Below, one piece after another: positions 45,616 to 55,017 of a DNA stretch of 64,000 nucleotides (its first letter is position 1; the number at the start of each line of letters is the position of its first letter). Both the position numbers and the translations under genes were made by a program. Below the pieces are notes generated by a model, which saw only the letters and a program-made list of their open reading frames with translations, did no database searches and was not told the DNA's origin. The stretch is from Gordonia polyisoprenivorans NBRC 16320 = JCM 10675 (GTDB taxonomy: Bacteria > Actinomycetota > Actinomycetes > Mycobacteriales > Mycobacteriaceae). The stretch lies in the NCBI RefSeq assembly GCF_000241325.1, contig NZ_BAEI01000054.1, positions 62,001 to 126,000 on the forward strand, given 5' to 3'.

Positions 45616-46539
45616 TCAGCGTAGGGCCGCGGTCAACGGCGGCACCACCTGCTTCTTGCGGGAGACCACCCCAGGCAGGTGTGCATGGCCGTCGACGACG
45701 GTGACCGAGAAGGATTTCTCGACTGCGGCGACGGGTTCGCCGACCACGAGGAGTTCCGAATCCCCGCGGAGCACGTCGGTGACGAACAGCAGCAACAGAT
45801 CCTCACCCGCCCGGACGCGCTCGGCCTCCATGGCCGCGAGGAACTCGTCGCGCCGGTCGAGGACCTCGGTGGGATCGGTGCTCGAGATCTGTGACAGACG
45901 CACCTGCGTGGTGCCCAGCGTGTAGCTCTTCGCGTCCCGGTCGATGAGTTCGGCGGCTCCGAGATCGCCGAGCGCGGCGCCGGCGCGCAGCAGGGCGTCG
46001 CCGTAGGTGTCGAGGTCGATCCCGGCGATGCCGGCGAGCTCGGCCGCGACCCGGCGGTCGTCGTCGGTGGTGGTCACCGAGCGCAGCAGCAAGGTGTCGG
46101 AGATGATGGCCGACACCATCATCCCGGCGATCGCGCGGGGGATCGGCACCGCGTTCTCCGCGTACATGCGGGCCAGGATCGTGCAGGTGCATCCGACGGG
46201 TTCGACCCGGAAATACAGCGGGAGGACCGAGGTGAAGTTGGCCACACGGTGGTGATCGACCACGCGCAGGACGGTCACCTCGTCGATGTCGGCGACACTC
46301 TGCTGCCGTTCGTTGTGGTCGACGAGCATCACCTGATCGGTCTCCGGCCGAGCGCGTTCGATGACCCGGGGGGCGTCGACGCCGAAACAGGCCAACGCAT
46401 GGGCGGTTTCGGGATTCGGCGGGCCGAGCGCGACCGCGTGGGCGTCGGTTCCGAGTGCCACCTCGAGCCAGGCGAGAGCCAGCGCCGACGCGATGGCGTC
46501 GGTATCGGGATTGCGATGTCCGAAGACGAGAACCGTCAT
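45616..46539 (-). CDS. ppaC: Manganese-dependent inorganic pyrophosphatase (family II, DHH/DHHA2)
   Basis: Hydrolyses pyrophosphate with Mn2+. The DHH domain carries VFGHRNPDTDAIASA at the N terminus, LVDHNERQQS and RVVDHHR; the DHHA2 C-terminal domain ends in the family motif SRKKQVVPPL, which binds the product phosphate. 307 aa, normal for PpaC and shorter than oligoribonuclease/PAP phosphatases of the DHH class. I start at the ATG at 46539 with GAGGAC upstream; the frame runs on to 46614 without homology. It converges on metH with 44 nt between stops, and is divergent from the glycosyltransferase gene. Confidence 0.9.
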   Translation of the reverse strand: MTVLVFGHRNPDTDAIASALALAWLEVALGTDAHAVALGPPNPETAHALACFGVDAPRVIERARPETDQVMLVDHNERQQSVADIDEVTVLRVVDHHRVANFTSVLPLYFRVEPVGCTCTILARMYAENAVPIPRAIAGMMVSAIISDTLLLRSVTTTDDDRRVAAELAGIAGIDLDTYGDALLRAGAALGDLGAAELIDRDAKSYTLGTTQVRLSQISSTDPTEVLDRRDEFLAAMEAERVRAGEDLLLLFVTDVLRGDSELLVVGEPVAAVEKSFSVTVVDGHAHLPGVVSRKKQVVPPLTAALR

Positions 46540-46670
46540 GCCGCCGTCCTCACGGTTGCCGGGGGTGTGCGAGGCGAACACTACGCGGATCGCCGCGCGC
46601 GGGGGCGGGGCCATTCGATTCCCAGCGTGCGTCCACCGGCCTCCCAGCTTCGGTGTCCACCCTTGGTGTC

Positions 46671-48208
46671 ATGACCTCTGCGACCCTTCCGGACACCGAG
46701 GTGTCCGACGCCGGAGACGAACCGACGACCGACATCGGACCTTCTCGCACCGCGCCGACGTGGGCACGATGGCTCGTGCTGGGCGCCCTGGTGGCCGTTG
46801 CACTCGGCGTGCGGTGGCACTTCCACTCGATGGAGACGATGGATTACCGGGCGTTTCTGTCGCGCTGGTACGAGACCCTCGACACACAGGGCTTCGGGGC
46901 GTTCAAAGAGCAGTTCGCCGACTACAACTACCCCTACCTCTACCTGATCTGGTTGCTCACCGTCGTCCACGCTCCGACGCTGATCGGCATCAAGGCACTC
47001 TCGGTGACCTTCGATCTCGTCCTGGGCTTCTTCGCCTACCGGATCGTCGCCCTGCGCACCGATCGACTTCACCCCTGCGTGCCTTGGCTTTCGGCGTGAT
47101 CCTGTTCCTCCCGTCGGTGATCGCCAACAGCGCGTGGTGGGGTCAGGCCGACGCGATCTATTCGGCATTCGCGGTCGGTGGCATCTACTTCTTGCTGCGC
47201 GCGCAGCGCGAGGGCATCACCCACCGGGCGTATGTCCTGAACTCGTTGTGGGCGTGCACCTTCTTCGGACTGTCGTTGTCGTTCAAGCTGCAGGCGGTCT
47301 TCGTGCTGCCGATCCTGGCGTGGATGCTGCTACGCGGCAGGTTGCCGTGGTACACCCTCGCCGCGATTCCCGCGGTATTCGTCGCCGCGGTGCTTCCCGC
47401 CGTGGCGGTCGGCGCCCCGTGGTCCGATGCGCTGTCGGTGTATCTGCACCAGACCGACTCCTACAAACAACTCACCCTCGGGGCGGCCAACCTGTACCAA
47501 CTGATCCCGATCTCCGGCGACGCCACCTGGCTGGCGCGCCTGGGCATCGGACTCGCCGCGGCGATCATCGTGATGTTCCTGGCGTGGTCGGTGTGGAAGA
47601 AGCCGCCGGTGACGCCCGCGTCGATCCTCGTGGTGGCGACCGCGTCGGCGGTGATCGTGCCGTTCCTGCTGCCGGCGATGCACGACCGGTACTTCTACCT
47701 GGCAGAAGTGCTCAGCGTGATCATGGCGTTCTACCTGCCGCTGCGCTTCGTGATCATCCCGATTCTCATCCAGGCCGCGGCGATCGGTGTGTACCACTCC
47801 TCACTGAGCGGGGATCAGGGGCAGGGCTTCGGTGCCGGCCGCGGTTTCGGTGGTCAGGGTTCCGGGGGTGGCCAGGGTTTCGGGGGTGGTCAGGGCTTCG
47901 GCGGGGGTCGGGGCTTCGGCGGTGGCCAGGGCCCCGGTCGAGAGCACGGCTTCGGCGGCGGATCGGGCGGCGGATGGCACGGCGATACCGGTGGTCAGCC
48001 CGGAGCCGGGGCACCGGGTGGTGGTGCCCCGGGCGGCACCGGAGGAGGTGCGCCCGGCGGACACGGTGGCTCCGGTGGTTACACCTCCGGGCGAGGCGAC
48101 ACCGCGCTCGGCATCTACGCGTCGATGATGGGGCTGGCCGCGCTCGGGCTTGTTTGGGCGGTGGCCGACACCCTGCGGCGAGCTCGCGGAGCGGTCCTCG
48201 GCCGGTGA
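46671..48208 (+). CDS. GT-C type membrane glycosyltransferase, interrupted by one frameshift
   Basis: Multi-pass membrane protein resembling polyprenyl-phosphate-sugar-dependent glycosyltransferases (GT-C fold). The first frame runs from ATG 46671 to a stop at 47099. It has one TM segment (WLVLGALVAVALGV), an early acidic METMDYRAFLSRWYE loop and YNYPYLYLIWLLT. The second frame picks up at LRALAFGVILFLPS and runs to 48208, with further TM segments, SAWWGQADAIY and MHDRYFYLAE. Adding one C to CCCC at 47072-47075 joins the frames as HPLRAL. So this is a sequencing error or a recent pseudogene. Odd: a ~95-residue Gly-rich stretch (GFGGGQ-type repeats) sits before the last TM segment. Sugar and acceptor unknown. 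Confidence 0.7.
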
Positions 48209-48259
48209 CCGGGGTCACCGGATTGGGTGTGATCACCGCTCGTCGGCGATGATTCTCTC

Positions 48260-48943
48260 GTGCCGACAACCGCCGATCGTCGTACTCCCGACGCCGTCCT
48301 CTGGGACATGGACGGCACCCTGCTCGACTCGGAACGCCTGTGGGACATCGCCGTCGCCGAACTCTCGCTGCGACACGGCTATCCGATGACCCCGGGACTG
48401 CGGGAGTCGACGCTGGGCAACTCCATGGACGACGCACTCGACAAGGTCTACGACGCCGCCGGACTCTCGGCGGCCGAGCGTGATCACGCCCGCGACGAAC
48501 GCTGGCTGCTCGACCGGGTCGCCGAACTGTTCGCCGACGACCTGCCGTGGCGACCGGGCGCCCGCGAGACGCTGGAACTCGTAGCCGCGGCCGGTATCCC
48601 GATGGCACTGGTCACCAACACCGTCCGCGAACTGACCGAGCTCGCCCTCGACACCCTCGACCGGCGGTTCTTCGCCGTCACGGTGTGCGGCGACGAGGTC
48701 GCCACAGGCAAGCCGGCACCGGATCCGTATCTGCGGGCGGCGGAGCTCCTCGGGGTCGACGCCCGCCGATGCCGCGCGGTCGAGGATTCGCCGACCGGGA
48801 CCTCGTCGGCGACCGCAGCCGGATGCACGACGCTCGTGGTGCCCTCGACGGCGCCGATTCCGCCGGGTCCGCTGCGGGAGTTCCGGACCTCGCTCGTCGG
48901 GGTCACCCTCGCCGAACTCGAAACAGCCCACGTGCGAGGATAG
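48260..48943 (+). CDS. HAD-superfamily hydrolase (beta-phosphoglucomutase/phosphatase type)
   Basis: Haloacid-dehalogenase-fold phosphatase, 227 aa. Motif I is LWDMDGTLLDSE (nucleophile DxD), motif II ALVTNT, motif III lysine in GDEVATGKPAPDPYL, and motif IV RAVEDSPTGTSSATAAG. It has a helical cap between motifs I and II, as in the subclass that includes phosphoglycolate and sugar phosphatases. It lies 6 nt before hisE, in the position of M. tuberculosis Rv2123-2122c neighbours, so it is probably cotranscribed with histidine genes. I do not assign it the histidinol-phosphate phosphatase step without further data. Confidence 0.88.
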   Translation: MPTTADRRTPDAVLWDMDGTLLDSERLWDIAVAELSLRHGYPMTPGLRESTLGNSMDDALDKVYDAAGLSAAERDHARDERWLLDRVAELFADDLPWRPGARETLELVAAAGIPMALVTNTVRELTELALDTLDRRFFAVTVCGDEVATGKPAPDPYLRAAELLGVDARRCRAVEDSPTGTSSATAAGCTTLVVPSTAPIPPGPLREFRTSLVGVTLAELETAHVRG

Positions 48944-48949
48944 GAACTC

Positions 48950-49213
48950 GTGAAAACCTTCGACGAGCTGTTCGCCGAGCTGACCGACAAGGCACAGACC
49001 CGGCCGGCCGGCAGCGGAACCGTCGCCGCTCTCGACGCGGGCGTGCACACCCTCGGCAAGAAGATCATCGAGGAGGCCGGCGAGGTGTGGCTCGCCGCCG
49101 AGCACGAGTCCGATGAGTCGCTCGGTGAGGAGATCTCCCAGCTCATCTACTGGTTGCAGGTGATGATGATCAAGCGCGGTCTCTCGCCGGCCGACGTCTA
49201 CCGCCATCTGTAG
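48950..49213 (+). CDS. hisE: Phosphoribosyl-ATP pyrophosphatase
   Basis: Second step of histidine synthesis: hydrolyses PR-ATP to PR-AMP and pyrophosphate. A single-domain MazG-like all-alpha protein of 87 aa with the conserved [18 protein letters not shown] metal-binding helix (family form EExxE) and [20 protein letters not shown] start with AGGATAGGA upstream. hisG follows after 69 nt; in actinobacteria hisE and hisG are usually paired like this. Confidence 0.95.
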   Translation: MKTFDELFAELTDKAQTRPAGSGTVAALDAGVHTLGKKIIEEAGEVWLAAEHESDESLGEEISQLIYWLQVMMIKRGLSPADVYRHL

Positions 49214-49282
49214 GTCGCGCCCGATCCGGCGCGGCCCATCGCCCGTCATCCCCTCAGCTCACCGGCTACCCCTGGAGTGATC

Positions 49283-50128
49283 ATGCTGCGAGTCGCAGTA
49301 CCCAACAAAGGCGCGCTGTCGGAGTCGGCGGCCGCCGTCCTGGCCGAGGCCGGCTACCGCAAGCGGACCGACAGCAAGGACCTGACCGTCCTCGACATCG
49401 CCAACGACGTCGAGTTCTTCTTTCTGCGTCCCAAGGACATCGCCATCTATGTCGGCGCCGGGACCCTCGACCTGGGCATCACCGGCCGCGATCTCGCGCG
49501 CGACTCGGGCGCCGAGGTCGACGAGGAGCTCGCCATGGGGTTCGGCAGCTCCACCTTTCGCTATGCGGCACCGGGCGATCAGGAGTGGACCGTCGCCGAC
49601 CTCGCAGGCAAACGGATCGCGACGTCATATCCGAATCTCGTCCGCGCCGACCTGGCCTCGCGCGGACTGGAGGCCGAGATCATCCGCCTCGACGGAGCGG
49701 TCGAGATCTCCATCCAGCTCGGCGTGGCCGACGCGATCGCCGATGTCGTCGGATCCGGACGGACGCTGCGTCAGCACGGACTGGCCGCGTTCGGTGAGTC
49801 GCTGTGTGACTCCGAAGGCGTGCTGATCAGTCGTGCCGGTACCGACACCGACAAGCGCGCACGGCAATTCGTCAAACGTGTGCAGGGCGTGGTGTTCGGT
49901 CAGCAGTACGTGATGATCGACTACGACTGCCCCCGCGGCATCTTCGATCAGGCCATCGCGCTGACCCCGGGCCTCGAATCGCCGACCGTCTCACCGATGG
50001 CCGACCCGGACTGGGTCGCCGTGCGCGCGATGGTGCCGCGCAAGAGCCACCAGAACCTGATGGACGAACTCTCCGAACTCGGTGTGCGGGCGATCCTGGC
50101 CTCCGACATCCGGTCCTGCCGGTTCTGA
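49283..50128 (+). CDS. hisG: ATP phosphoribosyltransferase (long form)
   Basis: First step of histidine synthesis: couples ATP and PRPP. 281 aa, the long HisG form with a C-terminal regulatory ACT-like domain ([28 protein letters not shown]) that gives feedback inhibition by histidine, so it needs no HisZ. Catalytic part: [32 protein letters not shown], the PRPP/phosphate loop region [25 protein letters not shown] at 49283 is used; a GTG two codons upstream is possible. Confidence 0.96.
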   Translation: MLRVAVPNKGALSESAAAVLAEAGYRKRTDSKDLTVLDIANDVEFFFLRPKDIAIYVGAGTLDLGITGRDLARDSGAEVDEELAMGFGSSTFRYAAPGDQEWTVADLAGKRIATSYPNLVRADLASRGLEAEIIRLDGAVEISIQLGVADAIADVVGSGRTLRQHGLAAFGESLCDSEGVLISRAGTDTDKRARQFVKRVQGVVFGQQYVMIDYDCPRGIFDQAIALTPGLESPTVSPMADPDWVAVRAMVPRKSHQNLMDELSELGVRAILASDIRSCRF

Positions 50129-50158
50129 GCCTTACGGGCGTAGGCCGCCGGTTGCCAC

Positions 50159-50992
50159 TCAGCGGCCGTCGAGCAGCACCGTCTGCGCGGACCGTCCGAT
50201 GAACCCGTCCGCGTCGTAGAGATCGGCGAAGGTCGCGCCGAATCCGTCGGAACCCGCGGCCAACTCGGCGTCGATGCCGAGCCACTGCCCGGACGGCACC
50301 GTTGAGAAGTGCACGGTTGTGTCGGTGTTCATCCACGTCCACTCGTCCGGACGCAATCGGGTGCCGAGGCCGTTGGCGACGTCGACGACGGTCATGATCG
50401 ATTGCAGATCGGAGATCTTCTCCCCGGCGACGAGTTCGACCGCCGGCCGTAGCCAGACCGCCGGTGTGGCGCCGAGCCTGCCCGTCGTGACCGCCGACTC
50501 CGTCGAGCCGATGAATCCCTCGGTGCCCCAGTCGACCCCGAGTGAGCTATCCGCGGTGACGCCGACCTTCACATCGATGTCCTCGGGTGTCGGACGCAGC
50601 GGCGACTGGGGACGCACCGCGATCGTCGAGGTGTCGTGGGCGCGCAATCGCCACGCCACCGCCCGGGCCACCGGACGATACGAGCCGTCGGGTTGGACGA
50701 CCTCGAGGTCGGCGGCGACCATGCTGATGCGGCGGCCCGGCCGGATCACCTGCGCCCGAACCCGATTCATCTCGAGCCCGACCGCACCCAGGATCTCGGT
50801 GGTCACTCGGGTGAAGTGCATCGACGTCTCCGGCGCCGCGTGCTCGAGCGCCCGCATCAACAGTCCGGTGGGAGGACCCCCGTGCTGGATGTCCGACGAC
50901 CACGGACTGATGGTCGCCGACGTCGGTCGAAAGTATTCGAACCCGTCCGAACCCGAACCCTCCGGAACGTAGTAACTGGTCTCCACGACCAC
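50159..50992 (-). CDS. Acyl-CoA thioesterase family protein (double hot-dog, TesB-like)
   Basis: Predicted thioesterase with two hot-dog folds in tandem, 277 aa. Conserved pieces are ATISPWSSDIQHGGPPTGLLMRALE in the first fold (the HGG turn is typical), RVTTEILGAVGLEMNRVRAQVIRPGRRISMVAADL, and in the second DVANGLGTRLRPDEWTWMNTDTTVHFSTVPSGQWLGI. The family usually hydrolyses acyl-CoA; the chain length cannot be read from the sequence. It converges on hisG with 30 nt between stops. The 263 nt upstream to the PE-PPE gene are AT-richer than the surroundings and should hold two divergent promoters, but I see no clear sites. Confidence 0.82.
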   Translation of the reverse strand: MVVETSYYVPEGSGSDGFEYFRPTSATISPWSSDIQHGGPPTGLLMRALEHAAPETSMHFTRVTTEILGAVGLEMNRVRAQVIRPGRRISMVAADLEVVQPDGSYRPVARAVAWRLRAHDTSTIAVRPQSPLRPTPEDIDVKVGVTADSSLGVDWGTEGFIGSTESAVTTGRLGATPAVWLRPAVELVAGEKISDLQSIMTVVDVANGLGTRLRPDEWTWMNTDTTVHFSTVPSGQWLGIDAELAAGSDGFGATFADLYDADGFIGRSAQTVLLDGR

Positions 50993-51255
50993 AGCCTATG
51001 TGAGTCGGCATAGTCCGCTCCGGGGTGGGTACAGGCCGGGAGTCGAAGTCGGTTAAACGATCGCAACTGTTCGTCCGATCGGGTGAATCTTCGTGGATTT
51101 GCACCGGGTTCGACCGGTCAAACGTCCAGGATGAACTTCGTTCACCACCGTCGATCCGAGCATGTTGATCACGAACAGCGGGCAACATGACTCATTGATG
51201 GGAGCCCTGGTGGATCCGCGACGTCCACGCGGTGATCGATCGAGGGGAAGACGTC

Positions 51256-52878
51256 TTGTACGGAGTACGAAAGGCGGTCGCGAGTACGGCCGCCGGATGC
51301 GCGCTGTGTCTCGGTGCGGTCGTACCGATGACCCTGTCGGCGACCACTGCCGCAGCCGGTGCCGGAGTCGACGGCACCATCGCGTGGCTGGAGGACCAGG
51401 GTGTCGTGCGCGCGGCAACACCGGACGACTGTCCGGTCGCTCCCGCAGGCGACTCGTCCGGCGATCAGTCCGGGGTCACGACCCCGATTCCCGATCCGTG
51501 TCCGGATTGGCTGTCGGTCGGCGACCCCCATGCCGACCGCTCCGCGATCATCGTCGTCACACCCGGGACCGACGACGGCACGCTGTACCCGCGGATCAAG
51601 GGCATGCGCGCCGGTCGCGAGACCATCGTCATCGACTATCCCGAATCACTTGCCCCGCTCACCTCGGGACGGTCCGGCGCAGTGCTCCCGATCTTCGCGC
51701 CCACCTACGACCAGTCGCGCGATATCGCGGTCGACAACAATCTGACGGTGATGCAGGAGTTTCAGAAGCTTGCGCCCACCGCGCCCCACGTCGTCTACAC
51801 CGGCTACTCCCAGGGCGCCGAAGCGCTGGGCAACGCTGCCGAACAGGCCGTCGGCTCGGGCTCGATCGACACGGCCAACTCGCACATCATTCTCATCTCC
51901 GATCCGCGCTCCCCGTGGGGGTTGAAGGCCTGGGCCGCCGAGCAACCGCTGGTGGGGGCGTTTTTCGAGGCGTTCGGTGCGGAATCCAACGGTGCTCGCG
52001 ATCCGGGCGCGACGGGTGACCAACTGCCGGTGACCTCGGTGATCGTGGTGGGTGATCCGGTCGCCAACTTCCAGTGGGTCTGGTATCGGCCGGTGAGTTC
52101 GCTCCTCGTCGACGCGGCAGGCTTCATCACCATCCACTCCGGCATGGGCGCCGACAACTACGGGGACCTGATCGACTACAGCCAGGAACCGACCACGCTG
52201 TACAGCCAGGACGGCAACACCACCTACCTCGTCTATCAGCCTGATCACCATCCGTTGACGATGCTGGCGATGCTGGTCAACGACGAACTCGGGATCGGCT
52301 ACGACACCGCCGACGTCGCGCGCTGGGACAAGGTCAACAACGCCTTCTATCCGCTGCAAGGCCCCGCCGTCGACAACGCGGCCGTACCGGTCGTGATCAG
52401 CCCGGACCAACGCACGGCATCGTCGCCACAAGCCCGGACCGCATCCGCACCCGACACCGCGGCGCCGCTGGGTGACACCGCGCCACCGAGCCAGCCCGCG
52501 CCACCGAGCCAGACCGCACCGCTGAGTCAGGCCGTCGCGCCGAGCGAGACCACTGCACCCCAACAGGATTCGGCGCTCACTGCACCGACGACCGCCGGGC
52601 GACATCGAGCGCCCGAGGCGCCCGGCGGCGACCAGACGTCCACCACCCAGACGGGAACCACCCAGACGGGAACCACCCAGACGGGGAGCGCCGGGACGGG
52701 GGAGCAGTCCCCGGCCGATCAGCCCGAACAGGGCGGGGGACGGCACCGCCTGCAGGGCAGTGGTCGGCACGCCGACACCGTGACCTCGGGTACGACAGGG
52801 ACGGCAACAACAGGCACGGCCGGCGCAACTGACGGGGGCTCAGGCGACGGCGCTTCGGGCGCCACCAACGCCGGGTGA
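51256..52878 (+). CDS. Secreted PE-PPE-domain serine hydrolase with a low-complexity tail
   Basis: Exported protein, ~540 aa. The signal peptide is MYGVRKAVAS followed by a hydrophobic stretch with likely cleavage near residue 35. Residues ~90-370 form the PE-PPE alpha/beta-hydrolase domain found at the C terminus of some mycobacterial PE/PPE proteins, which have esterase/cutinase-like activity. The nucleophile elbow is YTGYSQGAEAL (Ser ~184); IVVGDPVANFQW and HHPLTML follow. There is no PE or PPE domain itself. The last ~150 residues are Pro/Gln/Thr/Gly-rich with TTQTG repeats and may span the mycolate-arabinogalactan wall. I prefer a TTG start at 51256 with GAGGGGAAG upstream; a GTG at 51232 is the alternative. 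Confidence 0.82.
   Translation: MYGVRKAVASTAAGCALCLGAVVPMTLSATTAAAGAGVDGTIAWLEDQGVVRAATPDDCPVAPAGDSSGDQSGVTTPIPDPCPDWLSVGDPHADRSAIIVVTPGTDDGTLYPRIKGMRAGRETIVIDYPESLAPLTSGRSGAVLPIFAPTYDQSRDIAVDNNLTVMQEFQKLAPTAPHVVYTGYSQGAEALGNAAEQAVGSGSIDTANSHIILISDPRSPWGLKAWAAEQPLVGAFFEAFGAESNGARDPGATGDQLPVTSVIVVGDPVANFQWVWYRPVSSLLVDAAGFITIHSGMGADNYGDLIDYSQEPTTLYSQDGNTTYLVYQPDHHPLTMLAMLVNDELGIGYDTADVARWDKVNNAFYPLQGPAVDNAAVPVVISPDQRTASSPQARTASAPDTAAPLGDTAPPSQPAPPSQTAPLSQAVAPSETTAPQQDSALTAPTTAGRHRAPEAPGGDQTSTTQTGTTQTGTTQTGSAGTGEQSPADQPEQGGGRHRLQGSGRHADTVTSGTTGTATTGTAGATDGGSGDGASGATNAG
52642..52686 (+). repeat. Three in-frame 15-bp repeats (TTQTG) in the PE-PPE protein tail
   Basis: Three near-identical ACCACCCAGACGGGA units code for TTQTG three times in the disordered C-terminal region. 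Degenerate PPSQ/PLSQ repeats precede them. Confidence 0.85.
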
Positions 52879-52907
52879 CCTGACACACCACCCGGCCGAG
52901 CGTCGGC

Positions 52908-53822
52908 TCAGGCCGTGAAACCCGGTGGCGGACCGGGGTATTCGGGAATCTCGCCGCCGAACTCGGGGCACCGTTCGTGATGTTCGCAGTACCGGCACAG
53001 GCGTGATCGACGCGGCCGGAAGTCGCCGGAGGCGACGGCTGCCCGGATGGCCCGCCAGATCGCCGACAACGTGCGGCCGAAACGCTCGAGCTCGTCGCGA
53101 TCGGGGGTGTAGGTGAGCACCTGCCCGTCGGACAGATACATCAGTTGCAGACGGGCGGGGACCACCCCCCGAATCCGCAGGATCGCCAGCGCGTAGAACT
53201 TCATCTGGAACAGCGCCTTGGCCTCATATGCCTCACCGGGCGCGCGACCGGTCTTGTAATCGACCACACGGATTTCCCCGGTGGGTGCGATGTCGATCCG
53301 ATCGATGAAACCGCGCATGAGCACGTCATCGGCCTCGATCTCGACGTGTTCTTCCACCGCGGCCGCATCGAAGGCCGTCGGATTCTCCATCCGGTAGTAG
53401 TTCTCGATGAGTCCGTGCGCCTCGGCGAGGAAGGCCTCGTGATCGCCGGGTCCGATCAACTCGGCCAGCGTCGGATCGGCCTCGCACAGCGCCGCCCAGG
53501 CCCCCTCCACCAGAAAGTCCGCGGATTCCTGGGTGCGCAGTGACGCCGGCATGTCGAAGAGGTTCTCGAGTGCGGCGTGGACGACGGTTCCGCGGGTCTG
53601 GGCCTTCGTCGGTGTCTCCGGGAACCGGTCGATCGCACGATAGCGATAGAGAAGCGGGCATTGTTTGAAGTCGGCGGCACGAGAGGGTGACAGAGCCAAC
53701 GGCCGACCGACGAGACCGCGCCCGGAGCCCGGCGCGGACACCTCGTCCGGGGTCGGGCCGCCCGCGGCCGGGGCGGGTGCAGCAGTGGCCTGGGTGGACC
53801 CGGGAGAAACTGTGGTCGTCAC
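52908..53822 (-). CDS. RecB-family exonuclease with Fe-S cluster cysteines
   Basis: PD-(D/E)XK nuclease of the RecB/Cas4-like group, ~304 aa. The N-terminal part has LSPSRAADFKQCPLLYRYR (first cluster Cys) and TRGTVVHAALENLF. The nuclease core is RGFIDRID followed by IRVVDYKTGRAPGEAYEAKALFQMKFYALAI, with the Asp and the Asp-x-Lys catalytic residues. The C-terminal LCRYCEHHERCPEF supplies three more Cys, together fitting the AddB/Cas4-type 4Fe-4S cluster. Matches Rv2119 by order, next to trmI. The start is uncertain: GTG 53822 is my choice; ATG 53864 is possible. It converges on the PE-PPE gene. Confidence 0.88.
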   Translation of the reverse strand: MTTTVSPGSTQATAAPAPAAGGPTPDEVSAPGSGRGLVGRPLALSPSRAADFKQCPLLYRYRAIDRFPETPTKAQTRGTVVHAALENLFDMPASLRTQESADFLVEGAWAALCEADPTLAELIGPGDHEAFLAEAHGLIENYYRMENPTAFDAAAVEEHVEIEADDVLMRGFIDRIDIAPTGEIRVVDYKTGRAPGEAYEAKALFQMKFYALAILRIRGVVPARLQLMYLSDGQVLTYTPDRDELERFGRTLSAIWRAIRAAVASGDFRPRRSRLCRYCEHHERCPEFGGEIPEYPGPPPGFTA

Positions 53823-53965
53823 ATTTGGCAGGGTAGGGCGCGGCTGTGACAAACCCGAGTACATCGGCGACAAACGCCGCGAGCGTCGGTGACAAGCGCC
53901 GCGCGCGGTGGGGGACCACATCCTCGACAGTGGAAACGTCCTGCCACAGTAGACAACACATGTAA

Positions 53966-54844
<879 letters not shown>

Positions 54845-55017
54845 ATCCGCGCACCGCCGCGCCGGAAACATCGCTAATACGTTGCGAAGACGCACATTTA
54901 ACACACCATCAACATCTCTCCTCGCACAGTGCACGGCGATTCTTCTCTCCTGCCGGTAGCGTGGTGTTACGGCGCAAGCGCTCCATTGGGAGCGATTGCC
55001 GGGGAGAGGAGTCAGTA

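Noticed and set aside
47134..48252. 372-codon plus-strand ORF overlapping the glycosyltransferase
   Set aside because: Arg/Gly-rich alternative frame of the membrane protein, no domain.
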